A DNA stretch of 64,000 bases from JACPYM01 sp031423495 (GTDB lineage: Bacteria > Acidobacteriota > Blastocatellia > RBC074), in NCBI GenBank assembly GCA_031423495.1, contig JANPFP010000144.1:56576-120575 (forward strand), written 5' to 3'. How positions within the stretch are numbered: position 1 is the stretch's first letter; every line of letters begins with the position of its first letter. Positions 9,858 through 18,949 of the stretch are shown here, piece after piece. A program made the translations under genes and the position numbers. Under the pieces are notes generated by a model. It worked only from the letters and a program-made list of their open reading frames with translations, did no database searches and was not told the DNA's origin.

Positions 9858-10844
9858 GTGACCAACTCTTACTGGCAAAACAAAACGGCTTTCGTCACGG
9901 GCGCGACTGGATTCATCGGCGCGCACGTAACCAAAATGCTGGTCGAACAAGGCGCGCGCGTTGTCTGTTTGCAACGCGACGCGGTGCGCGCGAACTCGCT
10001 CGACCTGTTTGATTTGCGACAACGAGTGACGGTGATTCAAGGCCAGTTAGAAGATTACGCGCTGCTCGAACGGTTGCTGAACGAATACGAAATCGAAGCC
10101 GTCTTTCACCTCGCCGCGCAAGCCATTGTGGGCGCGGCCAACCGTTCGCCGTTGTCTACGTTTGAGGCGAACATTCGCGGGACTTATTTCTTGATGGAAG
10201 CCTGTCGCGTGACTTCGACCGTCAAGCGCGTGGTCGTCGCTTCGAGCGACAAGGCTTATGGCTCGCACGATCAGTTGCCTTACGAAGAAGATTACGCGCT
10301 CAACGGATTGTTTCCTTACGACGCGTCGAAGGTTTGCACCGATGTCATCGCGCGCTCTTACGCCCACACTTACCAAACGCCGGTGGCGGTTACGCGCTTT
10401 GCGAATATCTACGGCCCCGGCGATATGAATCTGTCGCGCATCATACCGGGCACGATTCTTTCGATCCTCAAAGACGAAGCGCCGATCATCCGCAGCGACG
10501 GCACGCCCGTGCGCGAATTCGTTTATGTCGAAGACGTAGCGCGCGGCTATTTGCAACTCGCCGAACAAATCGAAACGTGCAAAGGCGAAGCGTTCAACTT
10601 TGGCGCGAGCGAACCCGTGCCAATGCTTGCGCTTGTCAATCGCATTATCGAATTAGCAGGCAAAGCCGCGACGCTCAAGCCGCGCGTGATGCTGCAACAA
10701 AAGATCGAACGCGAGATTGACGCGCAATACTTATCTGCCGCTAAAGCCGAAGCCCGCTTGGGTTGGCGCGCTGAGACTTCGCTCGACGAAGGCTTGCGCC
10801 GCACGATTGACTGGTACGCCAAACACCTGAGCGCGTTGCTCTAA
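9858..10844 (+). CDS. NAD-dependent sugar-nucleotide dehydratase/epimerase, CDP-glucose 4,6-dehydratase-like
   Basis: Short-chain dehydrogenase of the extended class. The NAD-binding motif VTGATGFIGAHV is at the N-terminus, the catalytic segment has SSDKAYGSH with YDASKVCTDVI (the Y-x3-K pair), and RFANIYGPGDMNLSRIIPGT is the block typical of CDP-glucose 4,6-dehydratase (RfbG). Later blocks REFVYVEDVARGY and ARLGWRAETSLDEGL fit the same family. The role is thus probably synthesis of a deoxysugar nucleotide for a surface polysaccharide. I chose the GTG at 9858, which gives the usual FWQ-type N-terminus; a TTG at 9840 is possible. No other polysaccharide genes lie nearby. Confidence 0.75.
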   Translation: MTNSYWQNKTAFVTGATGFIGAHVTKMLVEQGARVVCLQRDAVRANSLDLFDLRQRVTVIQGQLEDYALLERLLNEYEIEAVFHLAAQAIVGAANRSPLSTFEANIRGTYFLMEACRVTSTVKRVVVASSDKAYGSHDQLPYEEDYALNGLFPYDASKVCTDVIARSYAHTYQTPVAVTRFANIYGPGDMNLSRIIPGTILSILKDEAPIIRSDGTPVREFVYVEDVARGYLQLAEQIETCKGEAFNFGASEPVPMLALVNRIIELAGKAATLKPRVMLQQKIEREIDAQYLSAAKAEARLGWRAETSLDEGLRRTIDWYAKHLSALL

Positions 10845-10856
10845 ATTCACACAATA

Positions 10857-10952
10857 TGGAGTGCTGCGGCTTCGACGCAGCTTTCCCACGTCTTCCGCCT
10901 TGCGTCTATTGCCAGAGACGTGGGAAAGCTGCGTCGAAGCCGCAGCACTCCA
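10857..10952. repeat. Perfect 37-base inverted repeat
   Basis: Left arm 10857-10893 and right arm 10916-10952 are exact reverse complements, separated by 22 bases. The arms begin TGGAGTGCTGCGGC and contain several CG-rich submotifs. It lies 13 bases after the dehydratase stop codon, so a transcript would form a very stable hairpin, but no T-run follows. It may be a mobile palindromic element or an mRNA 3' end stabiliser. Confidence 0.85.
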
Positions 10953-10967
10953 CAGGCTTCGCCGTTA

Positions 10968-10997
10968 TTGACAAGTTTTCTGAACACGCGCTTAATC
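10968..10997 (+). promoter_or_regulatory. Possible sigma-70 type promoter for the atoE-like gene
   Basis: A consensus -35 box TTGACA (10968-10973) is followed after 18 bases by TTAATC (10992-10997). The start codon of the transporter gene is about 55 bases further on. The -10 box is a weak match. Confidence 0.4.
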
Positions 10998-11051
10998 CGC
11001 CCACTTTTGCAGTCGCTTTACCAACCGAACAACTAAAAGGAACTAGAAACG

Positions 11052-12392
11052 ATGACACAAGATTCGTGGGCGGATCGTTTTGCGCGCGTGATGGGACGCC
11101 TGATTCCCGACGCTATTTCGGCAGCGGTCTTTTTGCTGGCGATGTTATTCATTGCGGCGCTGGCTGCGGGGAATTCGTTTACCACTACGATGGATGCGTG
11201 GTATCGCGGCTTGTGGATGTTGCTGCCGTTCACGATGCAAATGACGCTCATCATTACGTTGAGCGCCGTCGTGGGCCAAAGCACGGTCTTCAAAAAGCTG
11301 GTCGCCAAAATCGCCGAACTGCCGCGTACGACGGCGCAAGTCGTGATGTGCGCCGTGTTGTTGAACGGTTCGCTTTCTTATTGTTATTGGGGCTTGGGCA
11401 TTGCGTTGGGGCCGCTGATCGCAATCTCGTTCGCGCGCGCCGCCGAACGCAAAAAGATTCCCGTAGACTTTCTTTTCCTGCTGGCGACGGTCTGGGCTTC
11501 GAATGCGTTGTGGCAATTCGGACTGTCGTCGAGCGCGGCGTTGTTGATGGCTACGCCCGGACACTTTCTCGAATCCCAAATCGGCGTGTTGCCCTTGCGC
11601 ACTACGATCTGGTCGCCCGCCGCCATCATTCACACGCTCAGTTTTGCCGTAGTCTTGATGGTCTCAGGTTGTTGGCTGATGCCGAAAAACAAACGTCCGC
11701 TCTCGGCGTTTCCCGAAGCCCTCAAACTGGCCGAGTCAGAACCCGAGCCAGAAACGCCCGCCGAAAATTTCTCTGAACGATTAGAACGATCTTCGATCAT
11801 CACGATGATTATTTGCCTCGCGCTGGTCGCGTGGCTTTACCTGCATTTTGTGACGAAGCGGTTGGGGCTGGACATCAATTCGCTCAACGCTACGTTTTTG
11901 TTATTGAGCTTTGTGTTGCACCGCAACGTGCATCGCTTCACGCGCGCCTTGCAACACGCGATTCATTCGGCCTGGCCGGTCGTAGTCATTTATCACCTTT
12001 ACGCGGGTGTCGCCGGACTGATTCAATTCACGACGCTGGGTGAAAAGATGGCGAGCATGATTGCGGCTGTTTCGACGGCGTATAGCTTCCCGCTGCTTGC
12101 GGCGGTTTCGGGCGCGCTGGTCTCGTTTTTCATTCCTTCGAGCGGCGGACAGTGGGCGATTCAGGGCTTCGTCACCGCGAAAGCCTCGCTCGCCGTAGGC
12201 GTCACCGTCCAACGCGGCTTGCTCGCCCTCAGCGTCGGCGATCACGTAGGCAATCTTTGCACGCCTTTCTGGGCGACGATCATCGCCAGCATTGCCCGCG
12301 TCAGCTTTCGTGAATTTATCGGTTACGGAATGATCTATGCGGCACTGTGGTTCGTGCTGGGCGTGATTGTTTTCACGTTTGCGCCGTGTTGA
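11052..12392 (+). CDS. atoE: Short-chain fatty acid transporter, AtoE family
   Basis: 446-residue integral membrane protein with about eleven hydrophobic segments. The N-terminus MTQDSWADRFARVMGRLIPDAI, the LLNGSLSYCYWGLGIALGP block near residue 105, FQFGLS-type NALWQFGLSSSAALLMATPG and the C-terminal FFIPSSGGQWAIQGF block match the AtoE/TIGR00366 family, which imports short-chain fatty acids such as acetoacetate and butyrate. A polar loop around residues 215-250 (EPEPETPAENFSERLE) is family-typical. No ato degradation genes are adjacent, so the substrate is inferred from the family only. Confidence 0.85.
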   Translation: MTQDSWADRFARVMGRLIPDAISAAVFLLAMLFIAALAAGNSFTTTMDAWYRGLWMLLPFTMQMTLIITLSAVVGQSTVFKKLVAKIAELPRTTAQVVMCAVLLNGSLSYCYWGLGIALGPLIAISFARAAERKKIPVDFLFLLATVWASNALWQFGLSSSAALLMATPGHFLESQIGVLPLRTTIWSPAAIIHTLSFAVVLMVSGCWLMPKNKRPLSAFPEALKLAESEPEPETPAENFSERLERSSIITMIICLALVAWLYLHFVTKRLGLDINSLNATFLLLSFVLHRNVHRFTRALQHAIHSAWPVVVIYHLYAGVAGLIQFTTLGEKMASMIAAVSTAYSFPLLAAVSGALVSFFIPSSGGQWAIQGFVTAKASLAVGVTVQRGLLALSVGDHVGNLCTPFWATIIASIARVSFREFIGYGMIYAALWFVLGVIVFTFAPC

Positions 12393-12427
12393 TGGATGTG
12401 AATGAGTAACCAATGAACTAGGCCAAG

Positions 12428-12769
12428 TCAGATTTCGGATGACGGCAACATTTGCCAAAGGGCGGTTTCGACAAGAGCGAGATCGGCTACCGACAACTGA
12501 CCGATTTTGCGAACGATGCGGGCTTTATCAATCGCTCGCAATTGAAACACCATGACCACCGAAGGCGCAGTCAGTCCGTTTTCTGCTGTTGGTTCTATGC
12601 GCACGGAAAAGATAAAACGCAGTGCCGATAGATTTGAAGTGACGGGAGCAACGATGATCATCGGTTCGCCTGCCACATCAGATTGAATCGCTATGGCAGG
12701 TCGCCGCCCGCTTTGTTCTCGCCCATCACTGGCGGGCAAGTTGACCAGCAACACATCGCCGCAAGCCAT
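12428..12769 (-). CDS. MazF/PemK-like type II toxin (mRNA interferase)
   Basis: 113-residue protein of the PemK/MazF fold, which in characterised members cleaves RNA at short sequences. Visible marks are the N-terminal GDVLLVNLPASDGREQSGRRPA block with the conserved GRRPA turn, MIIVAPVTSNL, and TAPSVVMVFQLRAIDKARI, which corresponds to the S/T-x-V...Q.R.id block. The ATG at 12769 overlaps the TGA of the upstream gene by one base (TGATG), so translation is coupled, as usual for toxin-antitoxin pairs. It faces the 3' end of the transporter gene. Confidence 0.82.
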   Translation of the reverse strand: MACGDVLLVNLPASDGREQSGRRPAIAIQSDVAGEPMIIVAPVTSNLSALRFIFSVRIEPTAENGLTAPSVVMVFQLRAIDKARIVRKIGQLSVADLALVETALWQMLPSSEI

Positions 12770-12990
12770 CACGTTCCCTCCGCCAACTGGCTTTCAAACT
12801 TTGACCAATCTTCGTCACTAGCGGCTTCCCACATAGCCAGCTCTTGCTGCAATTCTTTCTCTGGTTGCAGGGCCGTTGTCTGGGTTGAACGAATCGAAAG
12901 GCCATACGCATACCATTGCGCCAGTTGTTCGCGCGGCATGGCAGCCGCCAATTCCAGCACTTGTTCAGCAGTGATTGTTCCTATCTGCAT
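12769..12990 (-). CDS. Putative antitoxin partner of the MazF-like toxin
   Basis: 73 residues starting at the ATG at 12990, which has an AGAAAGG site 7 bases upstream. An open frame extends 29 codons further but lacks a good ribosome site. The sequence MQIGTITAEQVLELAAAM is followed by a helical middle and an acidic tail (EAASDEDWSKFESQLAEGT) of the kind that wraps a MazF toxin. It is not a recognisable AbrB/MazE or ribbon-helix-helix antitoxin. The function is inferred from its position directly upstream of, and overlapping, the toxin. Confidence 0.6.
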   Translation of the reverse strand: MQIGTITAEQVLELAAAMPREQLAQWYAYGLSIRSTQTTALQPEKELQQELAMWEAASDEDWSKFESQLAEGT

Positions 12991-13098
12991 CTTTAACCTT
13001 TCTTCTGGTTTTATATTCTGTAAGCACTCGGGGATGGAATGCTGCCTTTTACAGGCGCGCATCATAGCCCAGTTCACGAAGAATTAACCAGACGGAGC

Positions 13099-13127
13099 TT
13101 GACACTTGGTAAAGCCATTCTGATAAT
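13099..13127 (+). promoter_or_regulatory. Strong sigma-70 type promoter of the TonB receptor gene
   Basis: TTGACA at 13099-13104 and GATAAT at 13122-13127 are separated by exactly 17 bases. Transcription would start near 13134 and leave a leader of about 190 bases before the ATG at 13325. Within that leader, CAACGGTG (13138-13145) and CACCGTTG (13192-13199) can pair perfectly, enclosing 46 mostly A-rich bases. The promoter is a near-consensus match; a regulatory role of the leader stem is only inferred. Confidence 0.6.
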
Positions 13128-13324
13128 CCGCACCAATCAACGGTGACGATATAAAAACAAAAATACCACTACAAAAATTGATCTAGCTTTGCACCGTTGA
13201 ACCGCGCTGGGACGAAATCAAGGCATCTTCCATTTTCAAATTGAGCAAAACGCTATGGCGGGTTACGTCGGTGGCATTTGCTTACCCAATCCTGCTTTTC
13301 AGGACAACTTTATTAGGAGCGAAT

Positions 13325-16300
13325 ATGAGTACCAGATTTCATGCGTTAATCGCGCGCAGCCTGAGCATTATGGCAATGCTCAGTTTGGCTTGCGCGCTGA
13401 GTTTTGCGCAATCAGATAACACGCAACTTTCCGGCTTCGTAAGAGATTCGGCGGGAGCCATTATTTCGAATGCCAAGGTCTTCGTTAAGAGCGAAACCAG
13501 AGGGTTCGAGCGTACGACGACCACCAACGGCGAAGGCTATTTCGTGCTTACGCAATTACCGCCGGGGCTTTACACCGTCAGAGTCGAAGCCAGCGGATTC
13601 AAGCAGTATCAAGAAAATAACCGTCAGCTCGATTCCAACATCGCAGCCAGTCTTGATGTTTCAATGCAAACGGGTCAATTGACTGAAATGGTGACGGTCA
13701 CGGCTTCAACGGCGCAGGTGCAAACCGAGTCGGCGACGTTAGGCCGCACGATTGAAACCAAGCAAGTCGAATACCTGCAACTCAACGGACGCAATCCGCT
13801 CTTTTTGGCGCAAGTCAAACCGGGTGTGCAGGGCGGCGCGCTGGGCGGCAACGCCTTTGGATTGACGAGTGCTGGCCTGAACATCAACGGCGGTCGCACG
13901 CAAGATTACTTGCTGACCTATGACGGCGCAGTCGGCATTCGTACCCGTTCCAACGGTACGAGCATCGGTACGGCTGATGTGGAAGCAACGCAGGAAGTGC
14001 AAGTGCTGTCGGCCAATTACAACGCGGAATACGGTCGCGCGGCGGGCGGTCAAATTCGTATTGTTACCAAGAGCGGCACTAAGGATTTTCATGGGGCTTT
14101 TTATGAATACCTGCGCAATGCGGCGTTCAACGCCAACGAATGGGGACGCAATCGCAACACCCCGGCGAACCAGCCTTGCGACAATGACCTTTTCAAAAAG
14201 GCGCAACACTGTCGTCCCAATCCGTTTCGCTACAACCAATTCGGTTACAGCTTGAGCGGCCCGGTGATTATTCCGGGTACCTCATTCAACGAAGGCCGCA
14301 GCAAACTTTTCTGGTTGTGGGGGCAAGAGTGGGTACGTCAACGCCGCACCGACAACACGACGCAGCGCGTGGCGACGGCCAAAATGCGTGCGGGTGATTT
14401 CAGCGAATTGACTGATCCGAACAACCCTTTGCGCGTGGTGCGCTTTATCAAAGACCCATTGGTCACCGGCAATTGCAACGCGACTGATCAAACCGCCTGT
14501 TTCAAAGACGGTGGCATCGTGAACAAAATTCCGACCAATCGGTTGAGTCCGAACGGCTTGGCTTTCTTGAAAGCGCAACCCAATCCGGTTGCAGGTTTCT
14601 TTACTTCGACCGGTCAGAACTTCTTTCAAGATCGCGCGACGACCGACGATCAACGCAAAGACACTCTCTCGGTTGATTTTTATCCGAATGAAAAACACGC
14701 GATCAAATATCGTTTGGCGCTTTACAACATTGTCAGCGTCAGCGCGTTCCGTGGCGGAACCGATCTTGCTCCGCAAATCATTGATCGTCCGAACCAGTCA
14801 ACTTCTTTCAACTGGACGTGGACGGTTTCTCCCACGTGGATCAGCGAAACTTTGGTAGCGGGCAGCCGCGACCAGGTTTTCATTTCAGTTGATACGCGCG
14901 GCAACAAATACCAACGCAGCAATTACGGCATCAACTATCCCTACATCTTTCCGCAGAAAGAAATTCAGGACAAAGTTCCCACCATTGATGGCGTAGACCA
15001 ATTTGTCAGCATTGACGGCGGCCCTTATCCCGCCAGCTCGACCGGCCCGATTTATCAGTTCAGCAACAACTGGACGAACATTCGCGGCAATCACACGATC
15101 AAGTTCGGCGGTTATTTTGAACGCGCCGGACAAAACGACTTCGACCAGATCAACGTCGCAGGCACGCCGGGCGGCACGAACAACCAAAACGGTCGCTTCG
15201 TGTTCAGCAACGGCACGCCGGGCGGCACGGGCGTCGCCATCGGCAACGTAGCGATTGGCTTGTTCGACACGTATGCCGAAATCGGCCAGCGTTCTTTCAC
15301 GCCCTATCGCGGTCATATGTTCGAGTGGTTTGCTCAGGACTCGTGGAAGGCTACGCCAAAGCTGCGTATTGAATATGGGCTGCGTCACAGCATCGTTCAA
15401 CCCTATTACAGCTTGTGGCGGAATATGGTGGTTTTCGATCCGTCGCTTTACAACGCTTCGCAAGCCGTCACGCAAAACCCCGCCAACGGATTCATCACGG
15501 GTGGCAACCTGCAAGCTCGTTATAACGGCTTGGTGATACCGGGCAGCGGCTGGCCTGATTCCGCCAAAGGCCCTGGCCGCATCGGCATTGCCAACACGGG
15601 CGAGTTTGATTTTCTGTTCCGTGGGGCGAGCAAGGAATTCTCACAAGTTCATAAAAACAACTTCCAACCGCGTTTTGGCATTGCTTATGCGTTGAATGAT
15701 AAGAACGTAATTCGCGCTGGTATTGGCCGTTTTTATACGCGCTTGGGCGTGAGCGACTCGGTGTTTCTCGGCGGCAATCCGCCCTTGCAACCGACGGTTT
15801 CTATCAACGCCGGTCGCGTAGACAATCCCGGCGGAACGGGCGGTAACGCTTTCCCGTTGGTGATTACGACGCAAGACCCGGTGTTCAAGAACCCTGAAGC
15901 GTATACCTGGAACACCACCTTCGAACGTGAAGTTGGCTTCCAGACGCTGGTTGAAGTCGGCTATGTCGGTCGTCGCGGCTTGCACGCGCAACGCGAACGC
16001 AACATCAACCAATTGCCGGTCGGTACTTGTCCGGCGGGCGTGGGTTGTCCGTTCATTCCGGGCAGCACGACGCAACGTTTTAACCCGGATGCGCTGCGGC
16101 CTTTTAAGGGCTACGGCATCATTCGCTCGACGAACAACGACGCCAATTCGATGTATCACGGCTTGCAAGCGAGCGCGAATCGTCGCTTCACCAATGGGTT
16201 CCTTTTCGGCGTGGCTTATACGCTTTCGAAATCGCAGGACAACGGTTCGGCGCAACGCGACGTAGTGCCGAACGCCTTTGACGTAAAAAATCTTTGGGGA

Positions 16301-16939
16301 CCGTCAACCTTTGACCGTCGCCACGTGTTGGTGTTGAACGCCGTTTATCAATTGCCTTTCTTCAAAGATAAAGCTTCTTTAACGGGCAAACTGTTAGGTG
16401 GCTGGACGCTCAGCGCCATCTCGCAATTCCAGACTGGCAACCCCACCACGATTGGTACGGATGCTGATTACGCGGGGGTTGGCGCAGGCAGCGGTGGACA
16501 GCTTTCCATCGTCAACGGCGATCCGACGTTGAGCGGTGGTCAGAAGCAATTCTCGCAAGGCGCGACTGGCGCGACGGCAGATGCGAACTATTGGTTCAGA
16601 ATCAGCCAGTCGGGTAAAACCTGTAATCCTTCCGATGCGGCGAGTTATGCCGACGCGACGGCCTGCGTTTTCAGCAGACCGGCGCTGGGTACGATCTCGA
16701 ATCAAAATTCGCGCGGCATCCTTTATCAACCTGGTTTCCAAAACCACAACATGACGATGTCGAAAGATTTCTTCATCACCGAAAACCATAAAATCCAGTT
16801 CCGTGCCGAAGCCTATAACTGGCTGAACCATCCGAACTGGGGCGGCCCTAACACGAATCCGCGTGACGCCAACTTTGGCAGGGTTACGACCAAAGGCGGC
16901 AACCGCGAATTGCAATTCGCATTGCGTTATCAGTTCTAA
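13325..16939 (+). CDS. TonB-dependent receptor, Oar-like, complete
   Basis: 1204-residue outer-membrane receptor of the same architecture as the one at 1-2981. The start ATG at 13325 follows AGGAG by 4 bases and gives a signal peptide ending LSFAQ; a longer frame from 13241 has no ribosome site. Residues about 30-115 are the carboxypeptidase-regulatory domain (SGFVRDSAGAIISNAKVFV), then a plug (LQLNGRNPLFLAQVKPGVQ, INGGRTQDYLLTYDG), a QVLSANYNAEYGRAAGGQI segment and the barrel. The protein ends ELQFALRYQF, with the C-terminal Phe typical of outer-membrane barrels. A strong promoter upstream and an intrinsic terminator downstream show it is a single-gene unit. Ligand unknown, perhaps peptides or complex carbohydrates. 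Confidence 0.93.
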   Translation: MSTRFHALIARSLSIMAMLSLACALSFAQSDNTQLSGFVRDSAGAIISNAKVFVKSETRGFERTTTTNGEGYFVLTQLPPGLYTVRVEASGFKQYQENNRQLDSNIAASLDVSMQTGQLTEMVTVTASTAQVQTESATLGRTIETKQVEYLQLNGRNPLFLAQVKPGVQGGALGGNAFGLTSAGLNINGGRTQDYLLTYDGAVGIRTRSNGTSIGTADVEATQEVQVLSANYNAEYGRAAGGQIRIVTKSGTKDFHGAFYEYLRNAAFNANEWGRNRNTPANQPCDNDLFKKAQHCRPNPFRYNQFGYSLSGPVIIPGTSFNEGRSKLFWLWGQEWVRQRRTDNTTQRVATAKMRAGDFSELTDPNNPLRVVRFIKDPLVTGNCNATDQTACFKDGGIVNKIPTNRLSPNGLAFLKAQPNPVAGFFTSTGQNFFQDRATTDDQRKDTLSVDFYPNEKHAIKYRLALYNIVSVSAFRGGTDLAPQIIDRPNQSTSFNWTWTVSPTWISETLVAGSRDQVFISVDTRGNKYQRSNYGINYPYIFPQKEIQDKVPTIDGVDQFVSIDGGPYPASSTGPIYQFSNNWTNIRGNHTIKFGGYFERAGQNDFDQINVAGTPGGTNNQNGRFVFSNGTPGGTGVAIGNVAIGLFDTYAEIGQRSFTPYRGHMFEWFAQDSWKATPKLRIEYGLRHSIVQPYYSLWRNMVVFDPSLYNASQAVTQNPANGFITGGNLQARYNGLVIPGSGWPDSAKGPGRIGIANTGEFDFLFRGASKEFSQVHKNNFQPRFGIAYALNDKNVIRAGIGRFYTRLGVSDSVFLGGNPPLQPTVSINAGRVDNPGGTGGNAFPLVITTQDPVFKNPEAYTWNTTFEREVGFQTLVEVGYVGRRGLHAQRERNINQLPVGTCPAGVGCPFIPGSTTQRFNPDALRPFKGYGIIRSTNNDANSMYHGLQASANRRFTNGFLFGVAYTLSKSQDNGSAQRDVVPNAFDVKNLWGPSTFDRRHVLVLNAVYQLPFFKDKASLTGKLLGGWTLSAISQFQTGNPTTIGTDADYAGVGAGSGGQLSIVNGDPTLSGGQKQFSQGATGATADANYWFRISQSGKTCNPSDAASYADATACVFSRPALGTISNQNSRGILYQPGFQNHNMTMSKDFFITENHKIQFRAEAYNWLNHPNWGGPNTNPRDANFGRVTTKGGNRELQFALRYQF

Positions 16940-16963
16940 GCCTTGGCTTTTGACTGCAACATT

Positions 16964-16997
16964 GCCCGCCCGATCTTAATGATTGGGCGGGCTTTTT
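16964..16997 (+). terminator. Intrinsic terminator after the TonB receptor
   Basis: GCCCGCCC (16964-16971) pairs with GGGCGGGC (16985-16992); the stem extends through GATC/GATT to 12 pairs with a 5-base loop. Five T follow directly. It begins 25 bases after the receptor stop codon. Confidence 0.85.
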
Positions 16998-17033
16998 ACA
17001 TGGCTGGCAGATCGTAAGAATCAAGGTCGCCTC

Positions 17034-17672
17034 ATGAAAATAACTTTGCTCATCGGTCTTTTCGTGCTGCCGGTCATTGGCTTTGCGCAAACGTCTGCGC
17101 CTTGTGAAATCGTCAGCTTCAAAATCGTTTCTTATTACAACCCGTTGCTTGAACGCGGTGCGCCGATGGATGCGGGCGGACGCGAGCTTGAACGCACTCC
17201 GGCTGAAAACGTCGCGCGTGCCAACCGCACGACGCCGCGTTCACCGCAGGAACGTGCCAACGAAATCGGTATCGCGCCCGGCGCGGCTCCACGCCTCAAG
17301 CACGTCAGTCCGGCGGAATGGGTTTATTTCACGGTGAAAAACACGAGCGATAAGCCGATCAAAAATATCATTTGGGAGTTCGCCTTTTTGCGGATGGAGC
17401 AAGGCCAGTTGGCTTTACGACAAACGGTGACGAGCGCCATCGAACTCAAAGCCGGAGCGAAGAAAACCTTGCGCCAGCCGCTGCCTGCGGGGGCTTCGCG
17501 TTGCAAGGTCATTCGGGTGCAGAAAGAAACGACGGCGGACGGCAAGGCGATAGCTGAGGAATACGTTTGCGGACGCGGCTTTGCTGACCCTTCGTTGCTC
17601 AAAGAAAAGCCGGAGCCGGTGGCGATCAAACGGATTGAGTTTGCGGATGGTTCAAGTTGGGAACGTCCCTGA
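17034..17672 (+). CDS. Secreted protein of unknown function
   Basis: 212 residues. The start is set at the ATG at 17034, where a signal peptide begins (MKITLLIGLFVLPVIGFAQ). The mature part shows no domain I recognise. A long loop of about residues 40-95 (ERTPAENVARANRTTPRSPQ) is followed by what looks like a beta-sandwich segment (EWVYFTVKNTSDKPIKNIIWEFAFLR), resembling proteins with a DUF-type immunoglobulin-like fold. It lies between a TonB receptor and two parvulin genes, so an envelope role is plausible. Confidence 0.6.
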   Translation: MKITLLIGLFVLPVIGFAQTSAPCEIVSFKIVSYYNPLLERGAPMDAGGRELERTPAENVARANRTTPRSPQERANEIGIAPGAAPRLKHVSPAEWVYFTVKNTSDKPIKNIIWEFAFLRMEQGQLALRQTVTSAIELKAGAKKTLRQPLPAGASRCKVIRVQKETTADGKAIAEEYVCGRGFADPSLLKEKPEPVAIKRIEFADGSSWERP

Positions 17673-17853
17673 TAAAGAGGAAAAGATTTATGCCTACGAA
17701 ACTGATAGCTGCATCGGACTCGCGCCGAGCGCACGCTTTGGCAAGAAGGCAGTGTTAGCGTTTCTTTCATCTTTCAGCCAGCTTGCCGCTCCTGAATCAG
17801 GCGGCTACAATCCGCGCTCAATTCCGCAATCACTCGCAATCATTCACATCGTT

Positions 17854-18837
17854 ATGAAACGCATTTTTACTGCGCTCCTGTGTTTTTCCCTGAGCGTCAT
17901 TCCGGCTGGCTGCCGTTCGCAATCTGCCGCGTTGAGCGGTACCGAAAACGCGAACGACAGCAGTCCTGTGATCGTCGAGATTAACGGCTACCCTGAACGG
18001 CTGGCGGCGTTTGAACGCTTCTTTCAGGCGCGGCTCTCTGATTTCACGGCGCAAGCGCAAATGAATCAGACGGATAAAGACCAGTTGCGCAGCCGGTTGT
18101 TTGACGAATTCGTGCGTCGCCAGTTGGTCGTCCGCGAAGCCCTCAAAAAGAATATCGTCCCGACCGAAGACGAGATTCGCAAAGCCATCGAAGATCAGCA
18201 CAAACAAACCAACGGCGAAGGTTCAGACGCCAACCAGACCACGATGCAAGGCACCGAACGCCGCGCTGAGATTTTGAACGACCTGTTGACGCTCAAGTTT
18301 TATAAGACCGAAATCCTGAAAGACGTGAACATTACGCCGCAGGAAATCGCCAGTTATTACCAACAGAATCAGGCGCAATATCAACAGCAGGACGGCTTTT
18401 ACGTGCGCGAGATTCGCGTACCCGACGAAGCCGAAGCGCAAAAGCTCTATCAACAAGCCGTCGCCAAGCCAGACGATTTCGGCGTGCTGGCGAAACAGCA
18501 CAGCAAGGCTCCGACGGCGATCAATGGCGGACTGATGCTTTATTCGGCGCAACAATTGCCGCCCGTGTTAGAGCAAGCCATCACGCCGCTCAAGGCCGGT
18601 GAGTTGAGCAAAGTCATCAAGTCGAATTACGGCTTTCACATTTTCAAGCTCGAAAAACGCGCCGAACCGCGTGGCTTTGAGCAGGTCAAAGACGAGATTC
18701 AGGAAAAACTGCTTCGTACTAAAAACCAATCGTTGATTGACCAGTTCAACCAACGCGCGCTCAACGAAGCACAAGTCAATATCTATAAAGACCGTTTGGG
18801 GTTCGCTTATTCGGGCAATCTCAAAACCGGCGCTTAA
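17854..18837 (+). CDS. Peptidyl-prolyl cis-trans isomerase, PpiC/parvulin type, probable lipoprotein
   Basis: 327-residue periplasmic foldase. Residues 1-20 are a signal sequence followed by PAGC, an imperfect lipobox, so it is probably a lipoprotein. An N-terminal SurA-like helical region (about 40-165) precedes one parvulin domain (about 175-280) with FYVREIRVPDEAEAQKLY, PDDFGVLAKQHSKAP, NGGLMLYSAQQLPP and SNYGFHIFKLEKR. The frame is open further upstream, but the ATG at 17854 is the first that gives a signal peptide. It is followed by a second parvulin gene; together they fit with folding of exported outer-membrane proteins such as the nearby TonB receptor. Confidence 0.83.
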   Translation: MKRIFTALLCFSLSVIPAGCRSQSAALSGTENANDSSPVIVEINGYPERLAAFERFFQARLSDFTAQAQMNQTDKDQLRSRLFDEFVRRQLVVREALKKNIVPTEDEIRKAIEDQHKQTNGEGSDANQTTMQGTERRAEILNDLLTLKFYKTEILKDVNITPQEIASYYQQNQAQYQQQDGFYVREIRVPDEAEAQKLYQQAVAKPDDFGVLAKQHSKAPTAINGGLMLYSAQQLPPVLEQAITPLKAGELSKVIKSNYGFHIFKLEKRAEPRGFEQVKDEIQEKLLRTKNQSLIDQFNQRALNEAQVNIYKDRLGFAYSGNLKTGA

Positions 18838-18949
18838 CGGTGGCGAATAGAATTGGCAAGAACTTGAGCGACATTCGTTCTTGTCCCAAGCACGACTTAA
18901 GACACACCAACTCATATTCGCAAACCTTATCGGAGGAATTCTTCAACTT

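Noticed and set aside
10856..11776. Plus-strand frame of about 306 codons starting in the 37-base inverted repeat
   Set aside because: It overlaps the AtoE-like gene in another frame, and its first part only translates the palindrome.
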